64,000 nt of DNA from Candidatus Riflebacteria bacterium HGW-Riflebacteria-1 (GCA_002839445.1 PGYB01000013.1:62001-126000), one strand, 5' to 3'. Positions 39,771 through 47,721 are shown, counted from the stretch's first letter. A program made the numbers and translations. The notes: generated by a model not told the origin, from the sequence alone.

Positions 39771-40946
39771 ATGTCAAAAGGCAAAATGAACTGGTATCAA
39801 AGGGCTAAGGATGAATATGCCTGGCGGAATGGTGTTGAAGACCACGCCGTCGATGGAATTCCAGCAGTCGAGGACGGGGATGTCGCAACTGGAGTCAGGT
39901 CTGAGACTCTTGAACGCTGTCCTCTTTGCGATTCTAAATATTTACCCTCATATCTGGAAAAGCATATTCACGACCGGCACGGCGTCGATATGCACTGTGA
40001 CCCATTTCATTTTTTTAACGGTTCTGGGGAAAGTGGCAGCAGGCAACTGTTTTCCTTAACGACCGAGGAGCTTGACAGGCTGTTTAATAATAAAGCCTCG
40101 GAGCAGACTTTGCAGGCTCTAATGATTGAACTTGCCGAAAGAACTGTAAACGTTGCAAAAAAAATGGCTGCCGATGTCATTTCAAAGTATCTGGAGCTGA
40201 AACACATAAACTACTTTGTGCATTTTGATAACAGAGTATTTGAAATTCGTAGTATTAGGCCACCAGGAAAGATAAACGCAGCAAAATCTTTTGCTGATGT
40301 TATGCTTCAGTTCAAGCATATGTTCAGGAAGAATCTGCGTAAAATCTCAGAAACAGGCCGGACTGAACATGTCGAAAAAGTTAAAGAAGCTGCTTCAATT
40401 GTGATCGAAGATCGATCTGCTGGAAACTCCTTTGCAGATTGCGGCGAGTCCAATCAAATGAAGGAAGAAATTGCTTCTCAACCTGGAGTAGTATTTCCGC
40501 AGGATTTTACAGAAGCCGGTTTGTCTGCATTCCATGGCAAGCCATCAATAGATGTTTCGAAATTGACGGTCAACAAAACAGACAAGGGAACATACTGCAT
40601 CAGCCTCGTAGATGCTCAGTGCTGTAATGTTTTGTGCTCATCTTCAAGATGGGACGCTGCTTTTGCTATCTGCGAAAAATATACTCGCCTTGGAATCAAT
40701 AAGGCATCTGAGAAAGAGCTTTTAAGGCAGGTATCATTGTTTGATTCCAGAAAGATTATTACCGGCCAGGAGCTTAAACTTTTTATTCACTCTCGTGGAG
40801 TCGATATTGAGCTGCAAAGCAGTGATGGAGCTCGCGAAGTTATTGCTCGAAATGCTGCTGCCATTGCCTCCAGAGCTGTAGTTGACTATCTGCTTTCTGC
40901 AAGGTATGAGCAATACTTAAAAAAGAATTCTGTTAAACGTTTTTAA
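39771..40946 (+). CDS. Zinc-finger protein heading the GIY-YIG/exonuclease cassette
   Basis: 391 residues, family not recognised. A single C2H2-type finger lies at about 50-70: CPLC, then LPSYLEKHIHDRHG. The remainder is alpha/beta with no catalytic motif I can identify; residues about 110-200 are helical and rich in basic residues. AT-rich like other island genes. Followed after 26 bases by the GIY-YIG/DEDDy gene, so probably co-transcribed. I infer a DNA-recognition or adaptor role. Confidence 0.65.
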   Translation: MSKGKMNWYQRAKDEYAWRNGVEDHAVDGIPAVEDGDVATGVRSETLERCPLCDSKYLPSYLEKHIHDRHGVDMHCDPFHFFNGSGESGSRQLFSLTTEELDRLFNNKASEQTLQALMIELAERTVNVAKKMAADVISKYLELKHINYFVHFDNRVFEIRSIRPPGKINAAKSFADVMLQFKHMFRKNLRKISETGRTEHVEKVKEAASIVIEDRSAGNSFADCGESNQMKEEIASQPGVVFPQDFTEAGLSAFHGKPSIDVSKLTVNKTDKGTYCISLVDAQCCNVLCSSSRWDAAFAICEKYTRLGINKASEKELLRQVSLFDSRKIITGQELKLFIHSRGVDIELQSSDGAREVIARNAAAIASRAVVDYLLSARYEQYLKKNSVKRF

Positions 40947-40972
40947 TCAGAAAATATTTTTCAGGGAAATAT

Positions 40973-42190
40973 ATGGATCAGATTGAGACTCATTCTGTTT
41001 TTCGTGCCTGGCTTGGAGATGCGCGGCCTGAGATCGTGCCGCTTTTTGCTGTTAACGAGCACCTTGAGGTTGCGACATGGGTTCGTTCCGGCACGTCGCC
41101 CAGACGAATGCTTCGCCGGTCGCAGCTTATGGAAGAAACCGTAGTAAACATTGTTGAAAAAGGGCTCAGGCAGGATGACTGGCATGGGCTGCTATATATT
41201 ATGGGGTGGGGCGATCTGCCTGGCTTTCGGCCGCTGTATGTTGGCAAGGCCGGAAAGCGCGGGGTGAAGAACCCGATCAGTGAAAACCTTAAAAACCTTG
41301 CGGTCAATAAGACCAAGTTTGCCAGATGGGGTGACGGTCTGGCTTATCACATTGGCGATTTGAGCCAGGTTCTTTTTCGTTGGCAGGCCTATAGGCCTCC
41401 ACAGCAGAAATACGAAAAGTGGGCTGACATGCTTTTTGTAGAACGCGACCTGCCACGTCTACGGGAAAAGGTCAGCCTGGCCCTCATTCCCTGGTATTCT
41501 TCGTCGGTCAGTCCGACAGGCAATAATGTCAGCCTCGAAGAAGCCGAGAATGAGCTTATTTCACTCGCATCTCAGGAATTCAAGGATTTCCTGCTGAATA
41601 CTCAGGGGGAAAAATGGTGGCGGCCGGCTGCAGCTGATACTGCCCGTGCCCCGCAAGCTATCGGCAAAAAGCCATTGCATATCATCACTGACGGCAAGGC
41701 TCTCGAAGTCCTGGCAGGTGAACTCGAAAAATGCGAGCTTGTTGGCCTTGATGTAGAGACCTGCATGCGCACTCAGCGGCTTTGTCTGATACAGATAGCC
41801 ACGGAGCAATTTATTGCGATTATCGATGCGCTGGCGATATGCGATCTCTCACCACTGGCCAGGATTTTCGGTTCCGAGAAGATTGTAAAAATCATACACA
41901 ACGCGACCTTTGAGCGCGGCGTGCTCAGATCTGTCGGTCTTGAGCTCGCAGCAGTTTTCGATACTCTCACGGCATCGCGGCGTATTCGCGGCAAACAGCC
42001 CGATGGGCACAGCCTGGCCGTTGTCGCACGGCGTGAGCTTAACTGCGACATGGATAAAACGCTGCAGACTTCTGACTGGACCCGCCGCCCGCTGACGCGT
42101 TCCCAGATCGACTACGCGTCCCTGGACGCTGATGTTCTGATCGACCTCTACAAAGTATTCAATTCTTTCTCAACAGGCCGGCTGTTATGA
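40973..42190 (+). CDS. GIY-YIG-like nuclease fused to DEDDy 3'-5' exonuclease
   Basis: 405 residues, two catalytic-looking halves. Residues about 60-160 resemble a GIY-YIG nuclease: GLLYIMGW, RPLYVGKAGKRG, and a glutamate in ADMLFVERDL. Residues about 235-400 are an RNase D-like DEDDy exonuclease: LDVETC (about 258), HNATFERGVL (about 310), FDTLTASR (about 328) and YASLDADVL (about 381). The second acidic residue of the DEDD set, usually Asp in the HxxxFD motif, is Glu here. I do not know of a described protein with this fusion. ATGA overlap with the DUF6884 gene indicates a single operon. Would act on DNA or RNA in the cytoplasm. Confidence 0.7.
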   Translation: MDQIETHSVFRAWLGDARPEIVPLFAVNEHLEVATWVRSGTSPRRMLRRSQLMEETVVNIVEKGLRQDDWHGLLYIMGWGDLPGFRPLYVGKAGKRGVKNPISENLKNLAVNKTKFARWGDGLAYHIGDLSQVLFRWQAYRPPQQKYEKWADMLFVERDLPRLREKVSLALIPWYSSSVSPTGNNVSLEEAENELISLASQEFKDFLLNTQGEKWWRPAAADTARAPQAIGKKPLHIITDGKALEVLAGELEKCELVGLDVETCMRTQRLCLIQIATEQFIAIIDALAICDLSPLARIFGSEKIVKIIHNATFERGVLRSVGLELAAVFDTLTASRRIRGKQPDGHSLAVVARRELNCDMDKTLQTSDWTRRPLTRSQIDYASLDADVLIDLYKVFNSFSTGRLL

Positions 42191-42618
42191 GAACAATCGG
42201 ACTGCTCGCCTGCGCTAAAGAAAAGCAGGCTGGTTTACATAACGCCGGTGACTTATACCAGTCGCACCTGTTTTCGCTTGGAAAGTCTTATCTAGCAAGG
42301 CATTGCGACACCCGGTTCATTCTCAGTGCAAAACATGGACTGTTACACCCGGCAACCGAAATCGAGAACTACGACATTACCTTGAATAGTTTCAGCAGCC
42401 GGCAGCGCTTCGAATGGGCCGGCAGTGTCTGGAAGGATCTTGAGATTATTGTAAAAGCTCAGCCGGTGAAAGTCATAATATTGGCAGGCCGGAATTATCG
42501 CGAGCATCTGGAAGTCTTATTAACCGAAGCCGGCTGTTGCGTTGAAGTTCCTATGGCTGGTCTGGGCATCGGCCAGCAACTGGCATGGCTGAAAAAGCAA
42601 AATTCCAGGACGGTTTAA
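42187..42618 (+). CDS. DUF6884-family protein
   Basis: 143 residues matching the DUF6884 pattern: AKEKQAGLHNAGDLYQSHLF, then FILSAKHGLLHP (about 47), YDITLNS (about 65), ILAGRNYR (about 98) and MAGLGIGQQLAWL (about 122). The family has no settled biochemical role; members occur in mobile and defence regions. Overlaps the preceding gene by four bases and precedes the cyclotransferase gene by 11 bases, so all four genes from 39,771 look like one unit. Confidence 0.75.
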   Translation: MRTIGLLACAKEKQAGLHNAGDLYQSHLFSLGKSYLARHCDTRFILSAKHGLLHPATEIENYDITLNSFSSRQRFEWAGSVWKDLEIIVKAQPVKVIILAGRNYREHLEVLLTEAGCCVEVPMAGLGIGQQLAWLKKQNSRTV

Positions 42619-42629
42619 GAGGTATATAA

Positions 42630-43058
42630 ATGATTAAATACTTTGCCTATGGCTCGAATATGAGCCTGGAACAGATGAAAAAACGTTGTCCGCAACATAA
42701 GGTCGTCGGGCAGGGGACTCTGCACGGCTATCGCTGGATAATCAATTCGCGTGGCTATGCAAACATCATTCAATCAGAAAGCGATTACGTCATTGGTGTC
42801 GTGTATGAAATTTCCGCATCAGACGAGGCATGTCTTGATAGAAAAGAAGGCGTTGCCAAAGGTTGTTACAATAAAGAGACACTGGATATTAGCACTGGAG
42901 ATGCGCAGATTACTTGTATTGTCTACATCGACCCGATCGTAACAGAAGGCGCGCCAAAGGAAGAATACATCGGGCGCATCGAAGATGGTATAAGAGACGC
43001 GAAACTGCCACCTGATTATGTTGCCAGGTATCTGAGAAGATTTTTAAACAAACAGTAG
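42630..43058 (+). CDS. Gamma-glutamylcyclotransferase-like protein
   Basis: 142 residues of the GGCT/AIG2 fold. The substrate-loop motif FAYGSNMS (about 5-12) is intact and the catalytic glutamate is expected in LDRKEGV (about 71). Family members convert gamma-glutamyl amines to pyroglutamate. Such proteins are also found in phages and defence islands with unknown substrates. Same strand and 11 bases after the DUF6884 gene. Confidence 0.8.
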   Translation: MIKYFAYGSNMSLEQMKKRCPQHKVVGQGTLHGYRWIINSRGYANIIQSESDYVIGVVYEISASDEACLDRKEGVAKGCYNKETLDISTGDAQITCIVYIDPIVTEGAPKEEYIGRIEDGIRDAKLPPDYVARYLRRFLNKQ

Positions 43059-43078
43059 ATCGGCTGATGGGAGGTATA

Positions 43079-43312
43079 ATGAAGAATCAGATTGTGTGTG
43101 ACCCTGATATAATGTTGGGCAAACCGGTGATTGCCGGGACTCGTGTTACTGTTGAGCACATTCTTGATAAGTTAGCCAATGGTGAAACGTGGGACGATCT
43201 GATTGTCGCTTATCCTCAATTGACGCGCGAATCTATTTCTGCAGCCCTTAAGTTTGCAGCAGAAGCTCTGCGTGTCGATATGATTTATCCGTTCAAGAAC
43301 CAAGACGACTGA
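43079..43312 (+). CDS. DUF433 antitoxin-like protein, orphan
   Basis: 77 residues from the ATG at 43079, which has GGGAGG five bases upstream. DUF433 pattern is clear: PDIMLGKPVIAGTRVTVEHI and YPQLTRESISAALKFAAEAL. These are small DNA-binding antitoxins, usually followed by a DUF5615 PIN-like toxin. No toxin gene follows; instead there is a palindrome and the AbiE operon. Either an orphan or the toxin was lost. Confidence 0.8.
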   Translation: MKNQIVCDPDIMLGKPVIAGTRVTVEHILDKLANGETWDDLIVAYPQLTRESISAALKFAAEALRVDMIYPFKNQDD

Positions 43313-43324
43313 TTGACTTTCTTC

Positions 43325-43344
43325 GCTGCGCTACGTAGCGCAGC
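43325..43344. repeat. Perfect 20-bp palindrome, left
   Basis: GCTGCGCTACGTAGCGCAGC, identical to its own reverse complement. An 18-bp version recurs at 45,345-45,362. Together they bracket the AbiE pair and the orphan HTH gene. Confidence 0.9.
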
Positions 43345-43405
43345 TGAGATACCATCTTGTTTATCTCCAGAAAGTATCATATAATTATACTTATTGGAGA
43401 TAAAA

Positions 43406-43996
43406 ATGTTTAAAGACCACGCCATGCTGATGCACGAGCTCCGGGAGTATGCGTCACCCAAGGCAAAGATCACCAGGTTGATCAAGTCTGGCGAAATCAT
43501 CCAGGTGCGCCGGGGTATTTTCCTGCCGGCCGCTGATCGTGGGTATTCGCTCAAAAGCCTGGCTGCGATCGTCTACGGGCCCTCATACATTTCGTTTGAA
43601 TCGGCGTTGAGCTATTACGGGCTCATTCCCGAAAAGGTCAATGCCGTAACCAGCGCCACTTTCAAAAAGAACAAGAATCGCATTTTCCATACGCCGCTGG
43701 GTGATTTTTACTATTATTATCTGCCTGCGGCGGCATATCCATACGCTGTTAAATGCGAGAAGGAGGGTGAGGCGAATTTTTTGATAGCGTCGCCGGAAAA
43801 GGCTCTATGTGATCTTCTTTTCCGTGCCGGCCGGGTAGGTAGCTGCGAGGCCTTGCGCAAGTTGCTGCATGAAGACTGGCGAATTGAGCCGGGCAGTCTG
43901 GAAACTCTCGATTTTGCCACTTTTGAGTTTCTCGCACCACTTTACCGGAAAACCGTTTTCAAGCATCTGCTCAGACTTCTAAAAAAGGAAGCATGA
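43406..43996 (+). CDS. abiEi: AbiEi-family antitoxin
   Basis: 196 residues from the ATG at 43406 (TTGGAG upstream). N-terminal winged helix (KAKITRLIKSGEIIQVRRG) binds its own promoter. The AbiEi core follows: SYISFESALSYYGLIPE (about 64) and ASPEKALCDLLF (about 128). Neutralises the adjacent AbiEii nucleotidyltransferase in a type IV toxin-antitoxin module used for abortive infection. ATGA overlap with the toxin gene. Confidence 0.9.
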   Translation: MFKDHAMLMHELREYASPKAKITRLIKSGEIIQVRRGIFLPAADRGYSLKSLAAIVYGPSYISFESALSYYGLIPEKVNAVTSATFKKNKNRIFHTPLGDFYYYYLPAAAYPYAVKCEKEGEANFLIASPEKALCDLLFRAGRVGSCEALRKLLHEDWRIEPGSLETLDFATFEFLAPLYRKTVFKHLLRLLKKEA

Positions 43997-44874
43997 TTAT
44001 GAACAGCGCCATACAAAGCATGCTGGAACGCTACACCTGTGCCAGTATCGAAGATTATCGCAACGCGCTCAAGGAAATAGTTCAGGAGCTGGCTTTGCTT
44101 GGGCTATATCGCGGTGGCTTTTTCAGTCATGCCGCATTTTATGGTGGCACCGCCCTGCGCATCTTTTATGGCCTCGACCGCTTTTCAGAAGACCTAGATT
44201 TTACTCTGCTTCAACCTGAACGGTCTTTTCAGCTTGCAAAGTTCATCGGGCCGCTGCGCGATGAACTTGCATCTTTCGGCCTTGAAATGACAGTTGAAGA
44301 AAAGGTTAAGAGCAACCAGTCGGCAGTCCGGTCGGCTTTCATCAAGGGTGGCACCCAACTGCATCTAATCAAGATCGCTGCGGTGAAGCCTCCTGTCAGT
44401 GGTGTTAATCCCGATGAGCAGCTGCGCATTAAAATTGAGCTCGATACCGATCCACCGCCCAGTGCCGGAGTCGAGCTAAAATATCAACTGTTGCCCGTGC
44501 CCTACTCAGTCAGAATGTATGATGCTCCCTCCCTTTTTGCCGGAAAAGTCCATGCACTGCTTTGTCGCAGCTGGGAAAACCGGGTAAAAGGGCGCGATTT
44601 TTACGATTACGCCTGGTATCTCTCCAGACGAACGCCATTGAACATGGCACATCTTGCCGCACGTCTTCGCCAGACCGGTCATCTGGCAAAAAGCGAAGAG
44701 CTTGCCGGCAATGATCTGGTAGAAAGACTGTTGGCCCGCTTCCAGCAGGTAGACTTTCAGCAGGCCCGCAAGGATGTTGAACTGTTCGTGAGCGATCCCG
44801 AATCATTGGCCCTGTGGTCAGCAGACTTCTTCACCGGAATCACCCGCGATTTCCTGCAAACAGGTAAGATTTGA
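43993..44874 (+). CDS. abiEii: AbiEii-family nucleotidyltransferase toxin
   Basis: 293 residues. DNA-polymerase-beta-like nucleotidyltransferase: FYGGTALRIFYGLDRFSED (about 46) gives the G-G-T and D-x-D metal site (SEDLDFTLL). LFAGKVHALLCRSWENRVKG and RDFYDYAWYL are typical of the family. AbiEii-type enzymes transfer nucleotides to tRNA or other acceptors and halt growth during phage infection. Coupled to abiEi by a four-base overlap. The upstream start at 43,993 is used; ATG 43,999 is an alternative. Confidence 0.9.
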   Translation: MIMNSAIQSMLERYTCASIEDYRNALKEIVQELALLGLYRGGFFSHAAFYGGTALRIFYGLDRFSEDLDFTLLQPERSFQLAKFIGPLRDELASFGLEMTVEEKVKSNQSAVRSAFIKGGTQLHLIKIAAVKPPVSGVNPDEQLRIKIELDTDPPPSAGVELKYQLLPVPYSVRMYDAPSLFAGKVHALLCRSWENRVKGRDFYDYAWYLSRRTPLNMAHLAARLRQTGHLAKSEELAGNDLVERLLARFQQVDFQQARKDVELFVSDPESLALWSADFFTGITRDFLQTGKI

Positions 44875-44915
44875 TCCCAAACGGAGAAAGAAGTATCGTT
44901 ATAGCATATTTTATA

Positions 44916-44941
44916 ATATCGCGATTCGCGATTCGCGATAT
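44916..44941. repeat. Palindrome ATATCGCGA / TCGCGATAT
   Basis: Nine-base arms with an eight-base centre that repeats CGATT, in the gap between abiEii and the HTH gene. Function unknown; may be a binding site or terminator-like structure. Confidence 0.6.
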
Positions 44942-45006
44942 GCTGCTGCGAAGAAACCTGAAATGGTAAAAAAGTTTTCGAGGCTGATTTTGTGGCGGCC
45001 TTGATA

Positions 45007-45028
45007 ATTATATAAAAACATATATAAT
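45007..45028. promoter_or_regulatory. Operator-like inverted repeat before HTH gene
   Basis: ATTATATA and TATATAAT with a six-base spacer, ending 20 bases before the HTH start codon. This is where HigA-like repressors bind, and the AT-rich arms also supply a -10-like element. Confidence 0.6.
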
Positions 45029-45048
45029 CAAGGTGTGACTACAAAACT

Positions 45049-45333
45049 ATGAAAAACGATATTCAAGACTCTACCGGCAACATTTTTCTTGATCTCGGCT
45101 ATTCGCGTGAAGATGCTGAAATTCTAAAAATGCGTGCCGATCTTATGGCAGAGGTTAGAAGATGGATCAGTGATAATTCTTTGACTCAGGCTGAAGCTGC
45201 TGAAGTCCTGCAGGTCAGTCAGTCGAGAATTTCTGATCTAGTCCGCGGCAAATGGGAAAAATTCAGCCTTGAAATGTTAATTGTGCTTGCTATGCGGTCA
45301 GGGTTCAACCTGACTCTGAGCAAGGTAGCGTGA
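45049..45333 (+). CDS. HigA-like XRE antitoxin, orphan
   Basis: 94 residues. N-terminus NIFLDLGYSREDAEILKMRA, followed by a helix-turn-helix (LTQAEAAEVLQVSQSRISDL, about 45-65) and the LNLTLSKVA-type tail of HigA/HTH_37 antitoxins. The cognate HigB/RelE-type toxin normally lies immediately upstream but is absent here; the upstream 150 bases contain only palindromes. The operator-like repeat in front suggests autoregulation. Last gene of the island. Confidence 0.8.
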   Translation: MKNDIQDSTGNIFLDLGYSREDAEILKMRADLMAEVRRWISDNSLTQAEAAEVLQVSQSRISDLVRGKWEKFSLEMLIVLAMRSGFNLTLSKVA

Positions 45334-45344
45334 ATGTGTTTTCT

Positions 45345-45362
45345 CTGCGCTACGTAGCGCAG
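45345..45362. repeat. 18-bp palindrome, right
   Basis: CTGCGCTACGTAGCGCAG, the same core as 43,325-43,344. Confidence 0.9.
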
Positions 45363-45384
45363 CGGAAAAACAGACGTCAGATAC

Positions 45385-45532
45385 ACGTAGATCTTTATTT
45401 TTTCGCAGCGGAGATGTGTCCTGTTCTTGAAGAGAAAGACTGGCTAAGGACTTGAACCAGGTCAACGAAACCCGGATGGTATAGATTTGGGTATAGAAAA
45501 TGCGGGTTTATTTTTAAAAACCCTTATTTCAA
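45385..45532 (+). repeat. Module-end repeat, copy 2
   Basis: Second copy of the ~150-bp repeat. GGTATAGATTTGGGTATAG at about 45,478-45,496 and a further GGTATATTT just after the repeat lie directly before the tRNA-derived attachment repeat, as arm sites of an integrase would. One frame reads AAEMCPVLEEKDW before a stop. Homology to copy 3 extends left to about 45,357. Confidence 0.9.
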
Positions 45533-45552
45533 AGGACTTGAGTGGTATATTT

Positions 45553-45604
45553 AAGTCCCTACCTTGGGAGCTCAGAAAGCCCGCCGTAATGGCGGGCTTT
45601 TTGC
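45553..45604 (+). repeat. Island attachment site, right copy
   Basis: AAGTCCCT-A-CCTTGGGA... repeats the 3' end of tRNA-Asn (18,502 onward) and continues through the same terminator hairpin, with a one-base insertion and loop changes. The rest of a tRNA is missing to the left, so this is a displaced fragment, not a second gene. It still ends with a hairpin and T run that can act as a terminator. Confidence 0.9.
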
Positions 45605-45731
45605 TTTTCGTCAGCTTTCTGAAAAAACATTTCCCCAAAGGGGTTCTGGTTTTGATTAATCCTTGAAGTGATTAAAACGGTAGCGATCTTTTGCTTCCGC
45701 ACTTCGGAACTTATGTTCAGGGGGTAATCAG

Positions 45732-46718
45732 ATGACCGGCGATCAGAAACATCCGCCCAAAATTTACTCAATGCTCAATGATTTCGCGTTTCAATGGATC
45801 TTTGGCCGTAAGGGGAACGAAAAGCTTACTATCAGCCTGTTAAACGCAATTTTGCAGCTTGACGGTGACAGGCGCATCGACACGTTGGAACTTCTAAATC
45901 CTTTTAACATGCGTCAGTTCAGGAACGATAAACTGACCGTTGTTGATGTGAAGGCTCGGGATTTCAGAGGACAGTGGTATAATATCGAAGCGCAGGTTCA
46001 TGAGCACGAGGCTTACATTGCACGAACCGTTTTTTACGTGGCGAAACTATACTCCGGGCAAGCGCGGGCTGGCGAAGATTATACACAGTTGTGTTCGGCT
46101 ACCGGTATCTCTATTCTTGGTTTCAACCTTTTCGAAGGTTCCACGATGGTGCATGAAGTGTTTGAATTTCGCAACCGTGCCGGTGGACTGATTCTTGATG
46201 ATACTATGGCTTTGCATTACATTGATCTGACCAAATTCGATCCCGACAAGCCCAGGTCGATGCGGACTCCATTCGAAAAATGGCTGCATGTGATGAAATT
46301 ATCTCATGTTTACGGTATAATAAACTCAGAGATTCCTAAAGATATTTCACAGGATGAGGTTATTCTAATGGCCATAGCCCAGCATCAACAACTTAATGCC
46401 AGCGAGAAAATGCGCCGCCGTATGGAAGAGCGCGAACTTGCCGCCATTGATCTGGCAATGATCAAGGGCGCTGTGCTGGAAAAAGGTATCACCATCGGTC
46501 TCGCCAGAGGCAAAGCAGAAGGCAAGGCCGAAGGAAAGATCGAGGGCAAGGCAGAAACAGCCGTGAAACTTCAGCTCCTTGGTGCCAGCAAAGAGATGAT
46601 AATGCAGGCAACCGGTTTTTCCGAAGAAATTAGTGTGCATTCTGGCGAAAATCAACCAGCAACGGAATTTGTGCCCCGCGATACCGATTTTGCCAATGTG
46701 CAAAACAAACCCGATTGA
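45732..46718 (+). CDS. Rpn-family PD-(D/E)XK recombination-promoting nuclease
   Basis: 328 residues. Opens with KIYSMLNDFAFQWIFG, the family signature. Active-site pieces are VVDVKARD (about 70) and YNIEAQVHE (about 85). The C-terminal GKAEGKAEGKIEGKAE repeats are typical and length-variable. Rpn (formerly PDDEXK transposase-like) proteins cut DNA and promote recombination; they multiply in genomes and may also act in defence. The 45,617-45,655 leader is related to the leader of the second gene at 58 kb. Close relatives in this window: 57,236-58,132, the C-terminal fragment at 50,258 and the relic at 54,785. The ATG is 9-10 bases after GGGGG. Confidence 0.85.
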   Translation: MTGDQKHPPKIYSMLNDFAFQWIFGRKGNEKLTISLLNAILQLDGDRRIDTLELLNPFNMRQFRNDKLTVVDVKARDFRGQWYNIEAQVHEHEAYIARTVFYVAKLYSGQARAGEDYTQLCSATGISILGFNLFEGSTMVHEVFEFRNRAGGLILDDTMALHYIDLTKFDPDKPRSMRTPFEKWLHVMKLSHVYGIINSEIPKDISQDEVILMAIAQHQQLNASEKMRRRMEERELAAIDLAMIKGAVLEKGITIGLARGKAEGKAEGKIEGKAETAVKLQLLGASKEMIMQATGFSEEISVHSGENQPATEFVPRDTDFANVQNKPD

Positions 46719-46866
46719 CCTTGTACCATATTTCGAGTATGATGAAGTGGGTTTAATCAGACCGCCTTGGTTTGTCGCTATCGGTTAGGTTTACTGCGTG
46801 GTTTTGTGTCCCGATAGATATAAGTTAAAATCACCTTGGATCAAAGTCTTTAAGGAATTTATTTGA

Positions 46867-47193
46867 ATGAAAATTTACGTTGGTAACCTTCCCTACAGTG
46901 CAACCGAAGAACAACTCAAAGCTATGTTTAGCAAGCATGGTGAAGTAGCTACAGCCAGCATCATCATCGATCGTGATACTGGAAGATCAAAGGGTTTCGG
47001 TTTTGTCGAAATGCCCGATGATTCTAAAGCTGGACAGGCTATTCAGGCTCTCAATGAAGTTGCCATGGACGGTCGCAACCTTAAGGTTAATGAGGCCCGC
47101 CCCAAAGAAGAACGCCCAAGAAACAGCAGTGGCGGCGATCGCGGTGGATATCGTGGTGGCAACGACAAAGGCGACAGAAACTCAAGATATTAA
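46867..47193 (+). CDS. RRM-type RNA-binding protein
   Basis: 108 residues. A single RNA-recognition motif with RNP2 KIYVGNLPYSAT at the start and RNP1 KGFGFVEM (about 44), then a glycine/arginine-rich tail (GGDRGGYRGGND). These small bacterial RRM proteins bind single-stranded RNA, often in cold or stress response. Own terminator follows. The gene is intact while its neighbours are decayed. Confidence 0.95.
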   Translation: MKIYVGNLPYSATEEQLKAMFSKHGEVATASIIIDRDTGRSKGFGFVEMPDDSKAGQAIQALNEVAMDGRNLKVNEARPKEERPRNSSGGDRGGYRGGNDKGDRNSRY

Positions 47194-47205
47194 TAGCCTT
47201 TTATC

Positions 47206-47237
47206 AAAGACCGCTGCTTTTTAGCAGCGGTCTTTTT
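47206..47237 (+). terminator. Terminator of the RRM gene
   Basis: Stem AGACCGCTGCT / AGCAGCGGTCT with a TTTT loop, then TTTTT. The group IIC intron fragment begins five bases later. Confidence 0.95.
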
Positions 47238-47241
47238 CATT

Positions 47242-47382
47242 GTGCGCCCGGCATGGGTGATAACTCCGCGGTGAAAATCCGCCAAAGGCTTGGCAGCAGG
47301 AACTGTTAGTCAAAGCCAAGGGTGTCCACCGTGAGGAGGAATCTGAAGGAAGCCGTAGGCAAACCCTCGGTCCGATGAACAA
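47242..47382 (+). mobile_element. 5' fragment of a bacterial group IIC intron
   Basis: Begins GTGCGCCCGGCATGGGTG, the 5' splice-site and domain I sequence typical of group IIC introns, and continues with segments such as AGGAACTGTTAGTCAAAG, GGTGTCCACCGTGAGG and GAATCTGAAGGAAGC in the normal order. It stops after TCCGATGAACAAG. No reverse transcriptase and no domain V follow, so it is truncated and dead. Its position directly downstream of a terminator hairpin is the known insertion preference of class C introns. Confidence 0.8.
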
Positions 47383-47692
47383 GATAATAGGGCTTGCCGA
47401 AACCTTTAAAGTTGGAAAGCTCGCCGTTTATTCATCTCAATCCCTCGTAATTGCCGTTGTTGCCGCCAGTTTCTTGATCTCTGTCGAGAAAGCCGATGAA
47501 GCAGAAAAGTATCTTCTTGAACGTGCTGACCAGCTTTCCGGCCGTTATTACAACAGTCTGCCTGATCTCGCCAAAACCATGGAATCACAAGGTCGCAACC
47601 TTGTTGTCAGCATTATTTACCGCCAGTTGCTTGTTGGGATTCTTTTGATGATCACGAAGATTTCAAAGGCTGAATCCGTAAGAAGCATGGCT
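47375..47692 (+). pseudogene. Decayed DUF6880-like gene fragment
   Basis: One frame reads ADEAEKYLLERADQLSGRYY and later NLVVSIIYRQLLVGIL, resembling the helical DUF6880 domain found with SWIM-type zinc fingers. The sequence then continues in another frame (DDHEDF, RKKHGFWSKYNEF), which fits the usual C-terminus. It is therefore frameshifted, and the start is lost next to the intron fragment. Confidence 0.4.
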
Positions 47693-47721
47693 TCTGGTCA
47701 AAATACAATGAATTCTGAAAG

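Noticed and set aside
47242..47382. FMN or other riboswitch before the 47.4-kb frame
   Set aside because: The phrases GGTGATAACTCC and GTGAAAATCC look riboswitch-like, but the GTGCGCCCGGC start and the order of later motifs fit a group IIC intron domain I far better.
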